A stretch of 64,000 nucleotides of DNA from Treponema denticola (GCF_024400535.1 NZ_CP038800.1:2852001-2916000); one strand, 5' to 3'; shown: positions 44,320 through 52,793, numbered from the stretch's first letter. The notes: a model not told the origin generated them from the sequence alone. Program-made: numbers and translations.

Positions 44320-45999
44320 CTATTTTGCATCTTCTGTATTGCCTATTTGATGAGAATAAAATTCTTTTACCTCATCAGCATTCAAAGCTTGCTGCATTGG
44401 CATATCAAGCCCAATTGTGTTTCCCTTTAAATAAATAAGCCTATTAAAATATTTTGTTGTTGTATAGTTATGACTTATTGCAATAATTGCTTTTACCTTT
44501 TGCTGTGCAAATGTTAGAATAATTTTTTCAATTTCCGCAGTCATTCCAGAAGTTGCTTCATCTAAAAAGAGAACTTGTGGTTGTGCAAACACACAGCGTA
44601 AAATAGAAATCACTTCGCATTCACCATCAGAAACTTCATCAGAGCTAATTACACTATTTAAATCTGCAAGCCGCGGCATATACTTTAAAATCCCCATTTT
44701 TTCTAAGTGACCTTTAATTTCATTTTCGGAAAGAGAATTATTGAATTGAAGATTTTCTAAAATAGAACCGTTTATAACATAACCTTTTACATCACAATAT
44801 CCAGTGCGTTTTCTCATTGCATGTAAGTCAACAGCCGCCATGTCTACACCACCGATTGTCAGCGAGCCTGTACACGGGTAATCAACACCCATAAGTGCAT
44901 TTAATAAAACAGACTTACCGGTACCGCTTCCTCCAATGATTAGCACTTTTTCTCCACCATGTATATTTAAGTTGAATTTATTAATCAATGTCTTTTCTCT
45001 AAGCGTAACTGAAAAATCAGTAAGTTTGTACTTAAATATTTCAAATTGTGTATTTCCGGTTTGTTCATCAGGCGTTTCAAAAAGCTCTTGAAGAGGTTCT
45101 TGAGCAATTTTTACATTTCTATAAATCTGCTTTAGCAAAAAAAGATTATACAGATTTGGTATCATAAGTGTTAAAAAATAAAAACTAATAAAAAAACTTG
45201 AATCTGTCGCATTATTAAAACAGCTATAAACTAATATAGCAAGCAGCGGAATAATGCGTTGAGAATTTACGAATACGAGTTGTTGTAATCTTTGAGTTTT
45301 TGAAACCGCATATAAGCCATTCATTGTTAAATCATCAAAATCAGTTTTAAATTTATTTTGAAAAAATGGAAAAATGTTATTTGTAGATATATCCAACGCC
45401 CCTGTTAAAACATCCTTTAACTCTCTAAAAGTTTTTGGAAAAAGCTGATTTACATTTCTTTTTATATTTTGTATTTTTTTTAAATATACAAGATGAACAA
45501 TGATTGAAGGCATTGAAAAAACTAAGAATAGCAGTGTGAGCCAAAAATTTTTATAAAAAAGAAAGGCAAGAATAATTACAGTTAATAAGCTTTGCGATAC
45601 ATTTTCAAAAAAAGCAATCGTATGCGATATGGAACTAGTAGAAAACTGATAAATTGATGATACAATATCCCCTGCGTTGTGTTCATAAAAAAATGAAAAT
45701 GGCAAACTAAAATATTTCTGTATAATTTTATTTTGCATTTTTAGTGCAGATTTTTTAAAAAATCGCGAGTTCAGAATTAGTTTAAAAACTATTTGAAATA
45801 TAAAAAAAGTTAAGATCAGTCCTGCTGTTTTTAAAACTTCCAAAAATTTCAGATTCCCTAAACTTGCCTCAGCCGCAATTTTTGAAATCATATTCGAAGA
45901 AATAATCGTAAAATAAAAATTTACACAACCAAATAAAATTAAAAGAAGTAAAAAATACTTATTTAACTTAAAAATATCAGACGGATAATTCTTTTTCAT
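44320..45999 (-). CDS. ABC exporter, membrane and ATPase domains (partner A)
   Basis: The protein has 559 residues: a membrane domain to about residue 320, then an ATPase with Walker A GGSGTGKSV, signature VSDGE, Walker B VLFLDEATSGM and the H-loop AISHNYTT with His kept. It should pair with partner B. An AAAGGAGG site lies 14 bases before the ATG, unusually far; a nearer AAGG (7 bases) may serve. It lies inside the cassette bounded by attC c and d. Confidence 0.82.
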   Translation of the reverse strand: MKKNYPSDIFKLNKYFLLLLILFGCVNFYFTIISSNMISKIAAEASLGNLKFLEVLKTAGLILTFFIFQIVFKLILNSRFFKKSALKMQNKIIQKYFSLPFSFFYEHNAGDIVSSIYQFSTSSISHTIAFFENVSQSLLTVIILAFLFYKNFWLTLLFLVFSMPSIIVHLVYLKKIQNIKRNVNQLFPKTFRELKDVLTGALDISTNNIFPFFQNKFKTDFDDLTMNGLYAVSKTQRLQQLVFVNSQRIIPLLAILVYSCFNNATDSSFFISFYFLTLMIPNLYNLFLLKQIYRNVKIAQEPLQELFETPDEQTGNTQFEIFKYKLTDFSVTLREKTLINKFNLNIHGGEKVLIIGGSGTGKSVLLNALMGVDYPCTGSLTIGGVDMAAVDLHAMRKRTGYCDVKGYVINGSILENLQFNNSLSENEIKGHLEKMGILKYMPRLADLNSVISSDEVSDGECEVISILRCVFAQPQVLFLDEATSGMTAEIEKIILTFAQQKVKAIIAISHNYTTTKYFNRLIYLKGNTIGLDMPMQQALNADEVKEFYSHQIGNTEDAK

Positions 46000-46124
46000 A
46001 GACTGACCTTGTGCCTCCTTTAGTATAGAATTTATTAATTTCTTTCTTCGATTGATCGATAAACAAATTAAGCAATTTTGATCTATACCTCTTTTCCTGT
46101 TATATTTTCTGCCCGAAGGTGCAA

Positions 46125-46193
46125 TCTAACATCTTCCGCTTAACCTGCATTTGCGACTCGTCCGCAATGTCAACTTGAAGCGGGTGTTAGATT
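46125..46193 (-). repeat. attC site d
   Basis: Core sites ATCTAAC (46125-46131) and GTTAGAT (46187-46193) both fit consensus. The centre is an imperfect palindrome (CTTAACCTGCATTTGCG against CCGCAATGTCAACTTGAAG). It ends 4 bases from the toxin gene stop, the classic cassette layout. The gap 46000-46124 is the leader of the ABC cassette. Confidence 0.85.
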
Positions 46194-46197
46194 TTAT

Positions 46198-46512
46198 TTA
46201 TATTAAATTATTATAATCTCTTTTTGCGTAAAAAATACGCATTATTGAAACTTCTTTTTTGTCATCATTAATCAGATACAACGCAATATAATTTTTCTTA
46301 AAAAGGAACCTGTGATATCCTTCTATTTGCAGCACCAAATCATTACTTAAAGGATACATATACGGATTATCTTCAAGGTTTGTTTTTACCTCCAAAAATT
46401 CTTCCAGCAAACTGTCAGCAGCCTTAGGATTGCAGAGCATATCAGAAAGATATGTTACTATTTCCGACAAATCTTCCTCTGCTTTTTCCATGATCCGAAC
46501 ATTATAGGCCAT
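46198..46512 (-). CDS. Type II toxin, RelE/ParE family
   Basis: The protein has 104 residues with the pattern YNVRIMEKAEEDLSEIVTYLSD at the start and YHRFLFKKNYIALYLIND, IMRIFYAKRDY at the end, typical of RelE/ParE toxins (mRNA interferase or gyrase inhibitor). It overlaps the antitoxin gene by 11 bases, with AAGGGAG inside that gene. Toxin-antitoxin pairs commonly stabilise large integron arrays. Confidence 0.85.
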   Translation of the reverse strand: MAYNVRIMEKAEEDLSEIVTYLSDMLCNPKAADSLLEEFLEVKTNLEDNPYMYPLSNDLVLQIEGYHRFLFKKNYIALYLINDDKKEVSIMRIFYAKRDYNNLI

Positions 46513-46762
46513 GTTTCTCCCTTATACGAGAAACTGCATCCTCGACAGAAGAATATCTGCCGTTTTTCATGTCTTGCTTTGCTTCTTCAAGTTTACCATA
46601 AACATTGGAAAGAAAAAGATTTTTTTCATAGGTTTCCATACTCATAATTACCATGTCTCCATAACCGTTTTTTGTAACAAAAATAGGCTCTTTATCCTCA
46701 TGGCATATTTGTGAAATTACTGTAGTATTTTTTAAATCTCTTATCGGAACTATTCTTGGCAT
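46502..46762 (-). CDS. Type II antitoxin, Phd/YefM family
   Basis: The protein has 86 residues: IVPIRDLKNTTVISQICHEDKEPIFVTKNGYGDMVIMS is the Phd/YefM DNA-binding fold, and the C-terminal helix binds the toxin. The start at 46762 is preferred to the ATG two codons upstream because AAGGAG is then 6 bases away. The cassette gap 46763-47032 holds only its promoter region. Confidence 0.85.
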   Translation of the reverse strand: MPRIVPIRDLKNTTVISQICHEDKEPIFVTKNGYGDMVIMSMETYEKNLFLSNVYGKLEEAKQDMKNGRYSSVEDAVSRIREKHGL

Positions 46763-47032
46763 TTGCATCTCCTTGTGGGATTATTTTACCACAGATTTAA
46801 GTATTTTGTCTATAAGAAATGGAGAACTTTTTTCTCGCATACAACTGTATAACTTTTATTTTGCAGTTGTTTTTTCCAAAAGACTCAACTTTGTGCGAAA
46901 CAATAAATCTATGCAGTAAGTACGGAACTTTTCTTACTGCACAGAAAATATCCTAATTTACAGATATTTTGTACAGATAATCAGGATCTTTATCTTGCTT
47001 TTTGATAGTTACAAGATTAATTTTTATAATTA

Positions 47033-47290
47033 TCAAACCGTATAACTATATCTTTCAGCGTACTTGCTTAATATTTCATTTATCATTGTTTGATATTTTA
47101 CATTATTTTTCTTTGCTGAAGCCTTAAAAAATGCAACACTTTCACAGTCAAGCGTTATCGTAATTTTTACTTTTTCAGATTTTTTTATTAATCTGTCAGG
47201 AGGCGGTAAAAAATCATCTATCCTTTCCGATAATGATATTGACTCAGCTACTTGTTGAGGAGCATCACTATATTCTGTTTTCTTCTTCAT
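47033..47290 (-). CDS. brnA: BrnA-type antitoxin
   Basis: The protein has 85 residues ending in a ribbon-helix-helix: KVKITITLDCESVAFFKASAKKNNVKYQTMINEIL, the BrnA pattern. It starts within the 3' end of brnT, 23 bases overlapping, with AAGGA upstream. It should bind and repress the brnTA promoter. The toxin frame is damaged, so this may be an orphan antitoxin. Confidence 0.8.
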   Translation of the reverse strand: MKKKTEYSDAPQQVAESISLSERIDDFLPPPDRLIKKSEKVKITITLDCESVAFFKASAKKNNVKYQTMINEILSKYAERYSYTV

Positions 47291-47532
47291 ATTTTCTTTT
47301 TCCTTCTCTCCAATATCCGGCACCTATTATCCTAAGATTCTCATTACGCAAGGTAAAACGTACCGTCAATATTTTATCTTCAACTTTACCAAGACAAAAA
47401 TATCTTTTCTCTTTATCCGAATATCTTTCATCATATAATATAACTCTATTTTTATCAAAAAAAGCTTCCTGAGCTTCTTCAAATGAAACATTATGTTTTC
47501 TTATATTTATTCTTATCCCATTCAAATATCAT
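47268..47532 (-). pseudogene. brnT: BrnT-type toxin, frameshifted near its N-terminus
   Basis: From about 47510 the frame reads NIRKHNVSFEEAQEAFFDKN...DERYSDKEKRYFCLGKVEDKILTVRFTLRNE, a BrnT ribonuclease. The expected N-terminus (MIFEWDKNK) is present from ATG 47532 but in another frame, with the break in the AAGAATAAATATAAG stretch. The only start in the main frame is TTG 47525 without a good ribosome site. The toxin is probably inactive, unless the shift is a sequence error. Confidence 0.7.
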
Positions 47533-47653
47533 AGTATATTATACATACTTTTTGCAATATTTTCAATACATATATTTTTATTTTAGAGAAAAAATATTTT
47601 ATACAGTTATACTGCTGCTTTATAATACTTGGCTTCCTAACAATATTTTTCAA

Positions 47654-47713
47654 TCGAAGAAAACATTATAGGTTGGTTCTGCACAAACTTTTCCGCAAGC
47701 GGTCAGCTTGTCA
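47654..47713 (-). repeat. Conserved cassette leader A with hairpin
   Basis: Next to attC e, a segment with TCGAAG, TTATAGGTTGGTTC and the hairpin CCGC-AA-GCGG (47693-47702) is shared with leaders B (48292-48350) and C (51109-51158). On the minus strand it is the first DNA of the cassette carrying brnTA and the RelE pair. The remainder of 47533-47939 holds attC e and no gene. Confidence 0.65.
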
Positions 47714-47780
47714 ATCTAACGCCCCGCTTAACCTGCATTTGCGGCTCGTCCGCAATGTCAGGTTGAAGCAGGCGTTATGT
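47714..47780 (-). repeat. attC site e
   Basis: Core sites ATCTAAC (47714-47720) and GTTATGT (47774-47780). The central palindrome AACCTGCATTTGCGG against CCGCAATGTCAGGTT is the best preserved of the set. It lies downstream of the membrane protein gene at 47940. Confidence 0.85.
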
Positions 47781-47939
47781 GTTAATTTTCAATTTCCCTT
47801 TTAAATAAAATTATAAGCAAAACTTTTATATCTTAATAGTTCGATTAAATTCTCGCCCCCACTCTTTTAGCTAAATATCCAAAACTTGATTATCATCATA
47901 CATATTAAAAAAAATTATTTTACATTTTTTTCTACTTAC

Positions 47940-48254
47940 TCAGCAAATTGAGTATCTGTATAGTAAAGACAATAGTAATGTAATCAATATGCGAACTATA
48001 ATATGAGACCATTCTAAATTCCCAGCCACATAACCGGTAAAAATTACTAATGGAATCATTAACACTAAAGAAAGATATACAAGCCATGGTAGATTCGTAA
48101 CCGCAGCCGAAATCAACAAAATAGATCCGACAAAATACAGCAAGTGAACAGTTTTAAAACCTATCCCCTTAATTTCTGCAATCACTGCAATAAGAGTCAG
48201 AATTGCATACAATCCGATAAATCCTCTAGAAAAAATATTAAGTATAGTTTTCAA
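47940..48254 (-). CDS. Small membrane protein, unknown function
   Basis: The protein has 104 residues and about four hydrophobic segments (GLYAILTLIAVIAE, TVHLLYFVGSILLISAAV, LVYLSLVLMIPLVIFTGYVAG, IIVRILITLLLSLLYR). GGGAG lies upstream of the ATG. It is the single gene of a cassette between leader B and attC e. No family recognised. Confidence 0.65.
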   Translation of the reverse strand: MKTILNIFSRGFIGLYAILTLIAVIAEIKGIGFKTVHLLYFVGSILLISAAVTNLPWLVYLSLVLMIPLVIFTGYVAGNLEWSHIIVRILITLLLSLLYRYSIC

Positions 48255-48291
48255 TTTTCTCCCTCTTTTTTCCTATAAATTTATTTTTAGA

Positions 48292-48350
48292 TCGAAATAA
48301 ATGTTATAGGTCGGTTCCGAACAAGTCTTTCCGCAAGCGGTTAGCTTGTC
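48292..48350 (-). repeat. Conserved cassette leader B with hairpin
   Basis: TCGAAATAAATGTTATAGGT, GGTTCCGAAC and the hairpin CCGC-AA-GCGG (48331-48340), extended by ACAAG/CTTGT on the outside. It precedes the membrane protein cassette on the minus strand. Confidence 0.65.
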
Positions 48351-48355
48351 CACAT

Positions 48356-48414
48356 AACATTCTTTCGACCCTTCCTCACTATACCATAAAAACCAATAAT
48401 TTTCAACCTAAAAT
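48356..48414. repeat. 59-base repeat, copy 1, ending at the IS border
   Basis: Identical but for one base to 52610-52668 (AACATTCTTT[C/T]GACCC ... CAACCTAAAAT). It ends exactly where the ISAs1-type inverted repeat begins. Confidence 0.8.
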
Positions 48415-49585
48415 CATGGAAATCAATTTTGTAATATTTTTTTGATAAAAGATATATCCATGAGAGCTTTAAACATAATGTGTGACAAAGAAGATTTAGG
48501 TGCATTTTTTTGTTTGTATCGCGAGACCAAATTTAACGCCACTTTCCGTCCTATGTTCAATGCTTGTTGTAGATTTTTATCTAAAAGCCGCCGAAAGTCT
48601 TCTCTAAAATGAACATCTAATAACCAATGCATGGTTTCTACAACCCATTCTTTTCTTGCTATATCCAATAGCTGTTGAGCTGTAAGTTTTCTACTCGAAA
48701 TATAATAATGCCATTCATCACTCTTTCCTTTCTTACTCTTAAACTCTGAATGAATAGCTCCAATACAGCTTAACCCCTCCCATTCATCTGTATTATCCAT
48801 CCAACCTAAATTAGTTGTGCAAAAGGCTGTTCGCTTTTCAACTCTTTCACGATTTTTTTCACTTTTACAAGCTGTGTCCATTTGTTTTCTTAAATTTCAT
48901 CTTGAACATATTCTTCAATATCCGCTTTTAATAAAGGCTGGTTCCTTTTACCGACAATAAATAGTCCCCTTTTCCTTCTTTTATGATTTTGCCGTTTCTT
49001 TTTGACAATTTAAGGCATCTGCAACGATTATATGCCCTTTTATATTAAGAGTTTTTATAAGAGATTGAACCGTAGGTATCTCGTTTGTCTTTCCTTTAAC
49101 ACACTTTTGTGCCAATGTTATACCAAATTCTGCAACTTGTGCAGAGACTATGTGCAGCGGACTTTCATAGCTGCTCATTTTATCTGTTGAACGGATAGTT
49201 TTTCCGTCTATCGCTATTGTAAGAGGCTTTTCTGTACCGTATTCTTTGATAAGAGCCTCAGCCATATTCATAAAACATTCGTTTAATGAGTCTATGTTTA
49301 TCAATTTAAGTAGACAGGTTAGCCAATAATAGCAAGGTATTTTCTCTATTCCGAATTCTTTACGAAGTTTTTCTTTTATAATATCTTCAGTTGCCCACTC
49401 GTGTATCTCTCTAATATTTTTACGTCCACAAAGAAGTCCAAGTAGTAATATTTTTAAAGCTTCATTTACGCTGTAAAAATATCCGTCGTGATTGCTAATT
49501 ATTTTGATGTCGCTAAAGTAATCAAATATATTTTCTATTTCCATACCTACATTATCGGCTGTTTTTAGTAAAATTGATTTCCGTG
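48415..49585 (-). mobile_element. Decayed ISAs1-family insertion sequence
   Basis: GGAAATCAATTTT (48418-48430) is perfectly inverted at 49570-49582 (AAAATTGATTTCC). With the flanking CAT/CAC the terminal repeats are 16 bases with one mismatch. They enclose a broken transposase gene. No target duplication is evident, so one flank may have been rearranged. Confidence 0.8.
48423..49544 (-). pseudogene. ISAs1 family transposase, multiply frameshifted
   Basis: The N-terminal half (MEIENIFDYFSDI, GLLCGRKNIREIHEWA, TIAIDGKTIRST) runs to about 48981. The C-terminal half (RTAFCTTNLGWM, WHYYISSRKLTAQQLLDIARKEW, WLLDVHFREDF) starts near 48881 in another frame. Between them the expected sequence can be followed through two or three frame changes, some at A-runs. 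The catalytic DDE residues are split, so it is inactive. Confidence 0.85.
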
Positions 49586-49657
49586 CCTCTACACCCCATA
49601 TTCTTGACTTTTACATTAGGTACATGCTATAAGCATAGGTAATAGGGAGTAAATAAT

Positions 49658-49975
49658 ATGTATGTAGATGATGTATATGTATTTACAATTAATAAAGATG
49701 AAATAGTTCTTCATAAGGAACATGGAAGGGGAGACATTCATATTCAAATGGTTCATATAGTATCTTTTGAATATTATACTGAATCTTTGAAGGTTACGTT
49801 AATTAATAATGATAAGTATTATATTAGCTGTCGACCATCTGAGTTCGTAAAAGTTAGCTGTAAGCCTTCAGAATTAGTAAACCAAATCAAGAGATTAATA
49901 AACAGTGCACGACGTGGTGAAATCAGCCTTGCTCTTTATGACAGGAATGAGGGTAAATTTAATGTTTATACATAA
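49658..49975 (+). CDS. Hypothetical protein
   Basis: The protein has 105 residues, AT-rich, with GGGAG 9 bases before the ATG. Strand-rich N-terminus (YVFTINKDEIVLHKEHGRGDIHIQ) and a short internal duplication SCRPSEFVK/SCKPSELVN. No family recognised. It runs on the plus strand against the array. Confidence 0.5.
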   Translation: MYVDDVYVFTINKDEIVLHKEHGRGDIHIQMVHIVSFEYYTESLKVTLINNDKYYISCRPSEFVKVSCKPSELVNQIKRLINSARRGEISLALYDRNEGKFNVYT

Positions 49976-50212
49976 TTTTTTATGTACAATTATAACTTAT
50001 TATTCTTACAAACTGCCCCAGTTGCTACTTAAAATACTAATGTTAGACTCTTTCACAATTGTCGAGATTGCTAGGAAAAATAACATAAAATGGCTATTTT
50101 TCTGAAAAACCTAGCTAGATATAATAGCTTTTTTTTGAAAGCAAAAAACACAAATAGATACTTTTGGGGCTGTTTCAAGTTTTGTGTAAACTTTATTGAA
50201 CGAAGGAAAATA

Positions 50213-50323
50213 ATGAAAATTTTTATTTCACATCAGCAAAGAGACTCAATGTTAGCAAAAACTATATATGATGAGTTAAAAAAAGAGCTGTCTGCACGAA
50301 TATTGACTATTCCATTCTTTTGA
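50213..50323 (+). pseudogene. N-terminal fragment of a TIR-like domain protein
   Basis: The first 25 codons MKIFISHQQRDSMLAKTIYD resemble the start of TIR-type domains used in bacterial NAD-depleting defence. After about residue 33 the frame runs into an IS110 fragment and stops. The ribosome site GAAGGA is 5 bases before the ATG. The family call rests on few residues. Confidence 0.45.
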
Positions 50324-50421
50324 AAGTCAAAGCAACACAGTGCATACGTGTCTTTATGAACATCAATCCCTATGTACAAAATCTTTTCATTTTGTGCTAT
50401 ACTTTCCATTTTGTCTAGCAT
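50312..50421 (-). pseudogene. IS110 family transposase, N-terminal fragment
   Basis: From ATG 50421 or 50409 (AAAGGAG upstream) the frame reads MESIAQNEKILYIGIDVHKDTYALCC, the first strand of an IS110 RuvC-like domain including its first catalytic Asp. It is cut at about 50312 where the TIR-like fragment begins. It is a different element from the intact copy at 34651. Confidence 0.75.
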
Positions 50422-51057
50422 TTCTCCTTTCGCTAACATACCAGGAAATTTTTCTATAGTTAATTCTGTTTTCTCTGCATTAAACATCCCTTCAAACTTA
50501 GCATACGGTAATAATGCCTCTGCTGCTTTATTTATATCAGGCAAAAATTCTTTAACTTCTTCTTTTGCTTCAGCCTTACTGTAGTCAGCTATATACCCCT
50601 GATACTCTTTTATTTTTTGTTTTAGATTTTTTTCGTTTCTTCATCTGCTGTTTTTGATTTTTCTTCAAGCTCAGCTATTCCTTTCTTCAATATAGTAATC
50701 TGCCAATCGATATATCCTTCTACTGTTAATTTTTTTTCATTGCTAGAAAAGAAGATAAATCAAATGAAATTTTTAAGCCGTCCACTTGATACAATGCTTG
50801 ACGATACTCATCTATCTCCATTATATCGCCTTGGTTAGTAAACTGCACAAATATGATCGGTGTGTCGGATTTCCACGTTGTTCCTTTCAACCTAGAATAA
50901 GCTTCTGCAGTTGGCTGTACTTCTAAAATGCCACGGTTATTGCCGGTATTCCCTTTATTACTATTCGCCTGGGAACAACCAGTAATTAACACTACTGCAC
51001 TAATTATTAAAACTAATGCGCCAATCATTGAAACTTTTCTTTTCTGTTCTGTTTCAT
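50422..51057 (-). pseudogene. Lipoprotein gene with several frameshifts at A-runs
   Basis: The proper start is ATG 51057 (AAGGAAGG upstream; MKQNRKEK), but the lipoprotein frame SMIGALVLIISAVVLITGCSQ begins in another phase. After YQVDGLKISFDLSSF the frame stops at an A8 run (near 50730) while the sequence continues in another phase as LTVEGYIDWQITILKKGIAEL. It changes again at an A7 run (near 50627) to LKQKIKEYQGYIADYSKAEAKEE and then runs into the IS110 fragment. It was once a roughly 200-residue lipoprotein with a coiled-coil tail. Confidence 0.65.
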
Positions 51058-51108
51058 TTCGACCTTCCTTCTTGCAATGTCCTTTTTCATTGCAATTATT
51101 TTTTTCAG

Positions 51109-51158
51109 TCGAAAGAATGCTTTGATTGGTTCCGTACCCGCCTGCCGTAGGCAGGTCA
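51109..51158 (-). repeat. Conserved cassette leader C with different hairpin
   Basis: TCGAAAGAATGC, TTGGTTCCGTAC and the hairpin CCTGCC-GTA-GGCAGG (51141-51155), next to attC f. The flanks match leaders A and B, while the stem has a different but paired sequence. Confidence 0.65.
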
Positions 51159-51224
51159 ATCTAACATTGTTTTAAACCGCAACGCAGCTTGCCTGCGTTG
51201 TCGGCTTTGAAAACGGTGTTAGCT
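51159..51224 (-). repeat. attC site f
   Basis: Core sites ATCTAAC (51159-51165) and GTTAGCT (51218-51224). The centre AACCGCAACGCAGC against GCCTGCGTTGTCGGCTT is a diverged attC stem. It ends 4 bases from the stop of the SEC-C gene. Confidence 0.82.
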
Positions 51225-51228
51225 GTTT

Positions 51229-52014
51229 TTAAGGTAGCGTAAATTCATAATGAGGATATGCAATTCCTTGATTATTTAAAAGACAACATCTTTTAAATTT
51301 CTTACCAGATCCACAGGGGCATAAATCATTTCTACCAATTTTATAATTTGAATATGGCTCATAGTCTGTATAAATGTTATAAGTCCATTGGATAAATTCT
51401 GATTTTAGTTTTGGAATAATATATTCTAAAACTTTATATCTTTTAGGGTTTTCTATGTCTTGAAAACAGACACTATACTTTTGGTTTGGTTTAGTTACCA
51501 TTGCTACATTTATAAAATCCAGTTCTTTTACAATTCCATAGCACATTTCACCATCATAAACTTTACCAGCAATATGCAAACAATCGCTAAAAGGAATCAT
51601 TGTTTTTCCACACACACTACAAACTACTTTTTTATGTAACATTTCTGGACTTGCAAATATTTTATATGGATACAGTTTTTGTAACATGTAAGTATATTTT
51701 TCTATGTAAACAAGAACTGGGCAATCAGAATAAATAATATTATTAAATTTTATATTTATAAAAGAAATTTCAATTTTTTCAAGAATATTCCATGCTTTTT
51801 GATAACTTCTTTTTTTTAATAATGAAAAACACTCATAATACTGTTCTATTATCTCTATAGCGGTTTGTATAAACCAAATTTTCAATAATTCATCTTGATT
51901 ATGCCCTGTTTTTAGAATTTTTTTTTCTTCCTCCAATTTTTTTTTGTATTCTAAAAAATTTATATTATGAAATCTACTAGTTTTCAATTCTTCATAAACA
52001 TTAAGATAAAACAT
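51229..52014 (-). CDS. SEC-C metal-binding domain protein
   Basis: The protein has 261 residues. The C-terminus ends in the SEC-C zinc motif [19 protein letters not shown] second Cys pair ([10 protein letters not shown]) lies near residue 140. The N-terminal helical part is unrecognised. The start at 52014 overlaps the upstream gene by 14 bases, with CCGGAG upstream. Last gene of a two-gene cassette ending at attC f. Function unknown; SEC-C tails occur on many unrelated proteins. Confidence 0.7.
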   Translation of the reverse strand: MFYLNVYEELKTSRFHNINFLEYKKKLEEEKKILKTGHNQDELLKIWFIQTAIEIIEQYYECFSLLKKRSYQKAWNILEKIEISFINIKFNNIIYSDCPVLVYIEKYTYMLQKLYPYKIFASPEMLHKKVVCSVCGKTMIPFSDCLHIAGKVYDGEMCYGIVKELDFINVAMVTKPNQKYSVCFQDIENPKRYKVLEYIIPKLKSEFIQWTYNIYTDYEPYSNYKIGRNDLCPCGSGKKFKRCCLLNNQGIAYPHYEFTLP

Positions 52015-52561
52015 CAATTCTATGCGACTCCGGATAAATATTTTTAATACCATTTTTATCATATAAAATAATCTGATCTAATATTTTTTTCTCCATATCA
52101 TTGGTAGACCCTTTATATGAAATTTTAATGCTTCCTTTTTCAATCTCTTTTTTATTTGATAATATTAAATCAACACTCACCGTATCTTCATTTTTAGCAA
52201 ATAGAATATTTTTTAAGTATTCTACAAGTAAGCCTACTAAAACAGGAGCTAAAAAGGATTCAAGAATAAATATTCCTAATCTAAATTCATCACTATGTAA
52301 AGCTAACTCTTGAATATTCTCTTTATCTATACATAAATCAAATTTTTCTTTGCCGAGTTTTTCTCTTAAATAGATATATAAATTTCTAAATCCTTCAAAA
52401 AAACTAAGAGGAGCCTGTTGTCTAAAATTTTCTATAGGTAACATAAGTATAGAACAATTTCCTAGTTTTTTTCTATTTTCCATAGAATTTGAATATTTCA
52501 GAATTGAGTTTTCTAAAGTCAATTCTGTGGGTTCTGATTTTATATAATGCTCATCAAACAT
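52001..52561 (-). CDS. Hypothetical protein coupled to the SEC-C gene
   Basis: The protein has 186 residues from [14 protein letters not shown] (AAAGGA 9 bases upstream). It has one hydrophobic stretch, [20 protein letters not shown], near residue 105 and a basic C-terminal region. No family recognised. It overlaps the next gene, so both probably act together. Confidence 0.6.
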   Translation of the reverse strand: MFDEHYIKSEPTELTLENSILKYSNSMENRKKLGNCSILMLPIENFRQQAPLSFFEGFRNLYIYLREKLGKEKFDLCIDKENIQELALHSDEFRLGIFILESFLAPVLVGLLVEYLKNILFAKNEDTVSVDLILSNKKEIEKGSIKISYKGSTNDMEKKILDQIILYDKNGIKNIYPESHRIDVLS

Positions 52562-52609
52562 ATAATTCATTCCTTTTTTATTTAGCGATTGTATTACAAT
52601 CGTCCAGCT

Positions 52610-52668
52610 AACATTCTTTTGACCCTTCCTCACTATACCATAAAAACCAATAATTTTCAACCTAAAAT
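52610..52668. repeat. 59-base repeat, copy 2
   Basis: Matches 48356-48414 with one difference, then continues into unrelated DNA. The preceding AGCTAAC resembles an attC half-site, so this may be a foreign end joined to a truncated attC. Confidence 0.8.
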
Positions 52669-52793
52669 GACGAAAAACAAAAAAATCACATCTTTCTGCC
52701 ATTAAATACTAATCGGATAACTAAACAATTGGCAGATTAGGCCTATCTTTACTAAACGAAATAGCTGATCTGTTATAGTTTAAATACGACACC

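Noticed and set aside
50233-50544. Single 103-residue protein
   Set aside because: It is a chance fusion of a broken lipoprotein tail, an IS110 transposase start and the reverse of a TIR-like gene.
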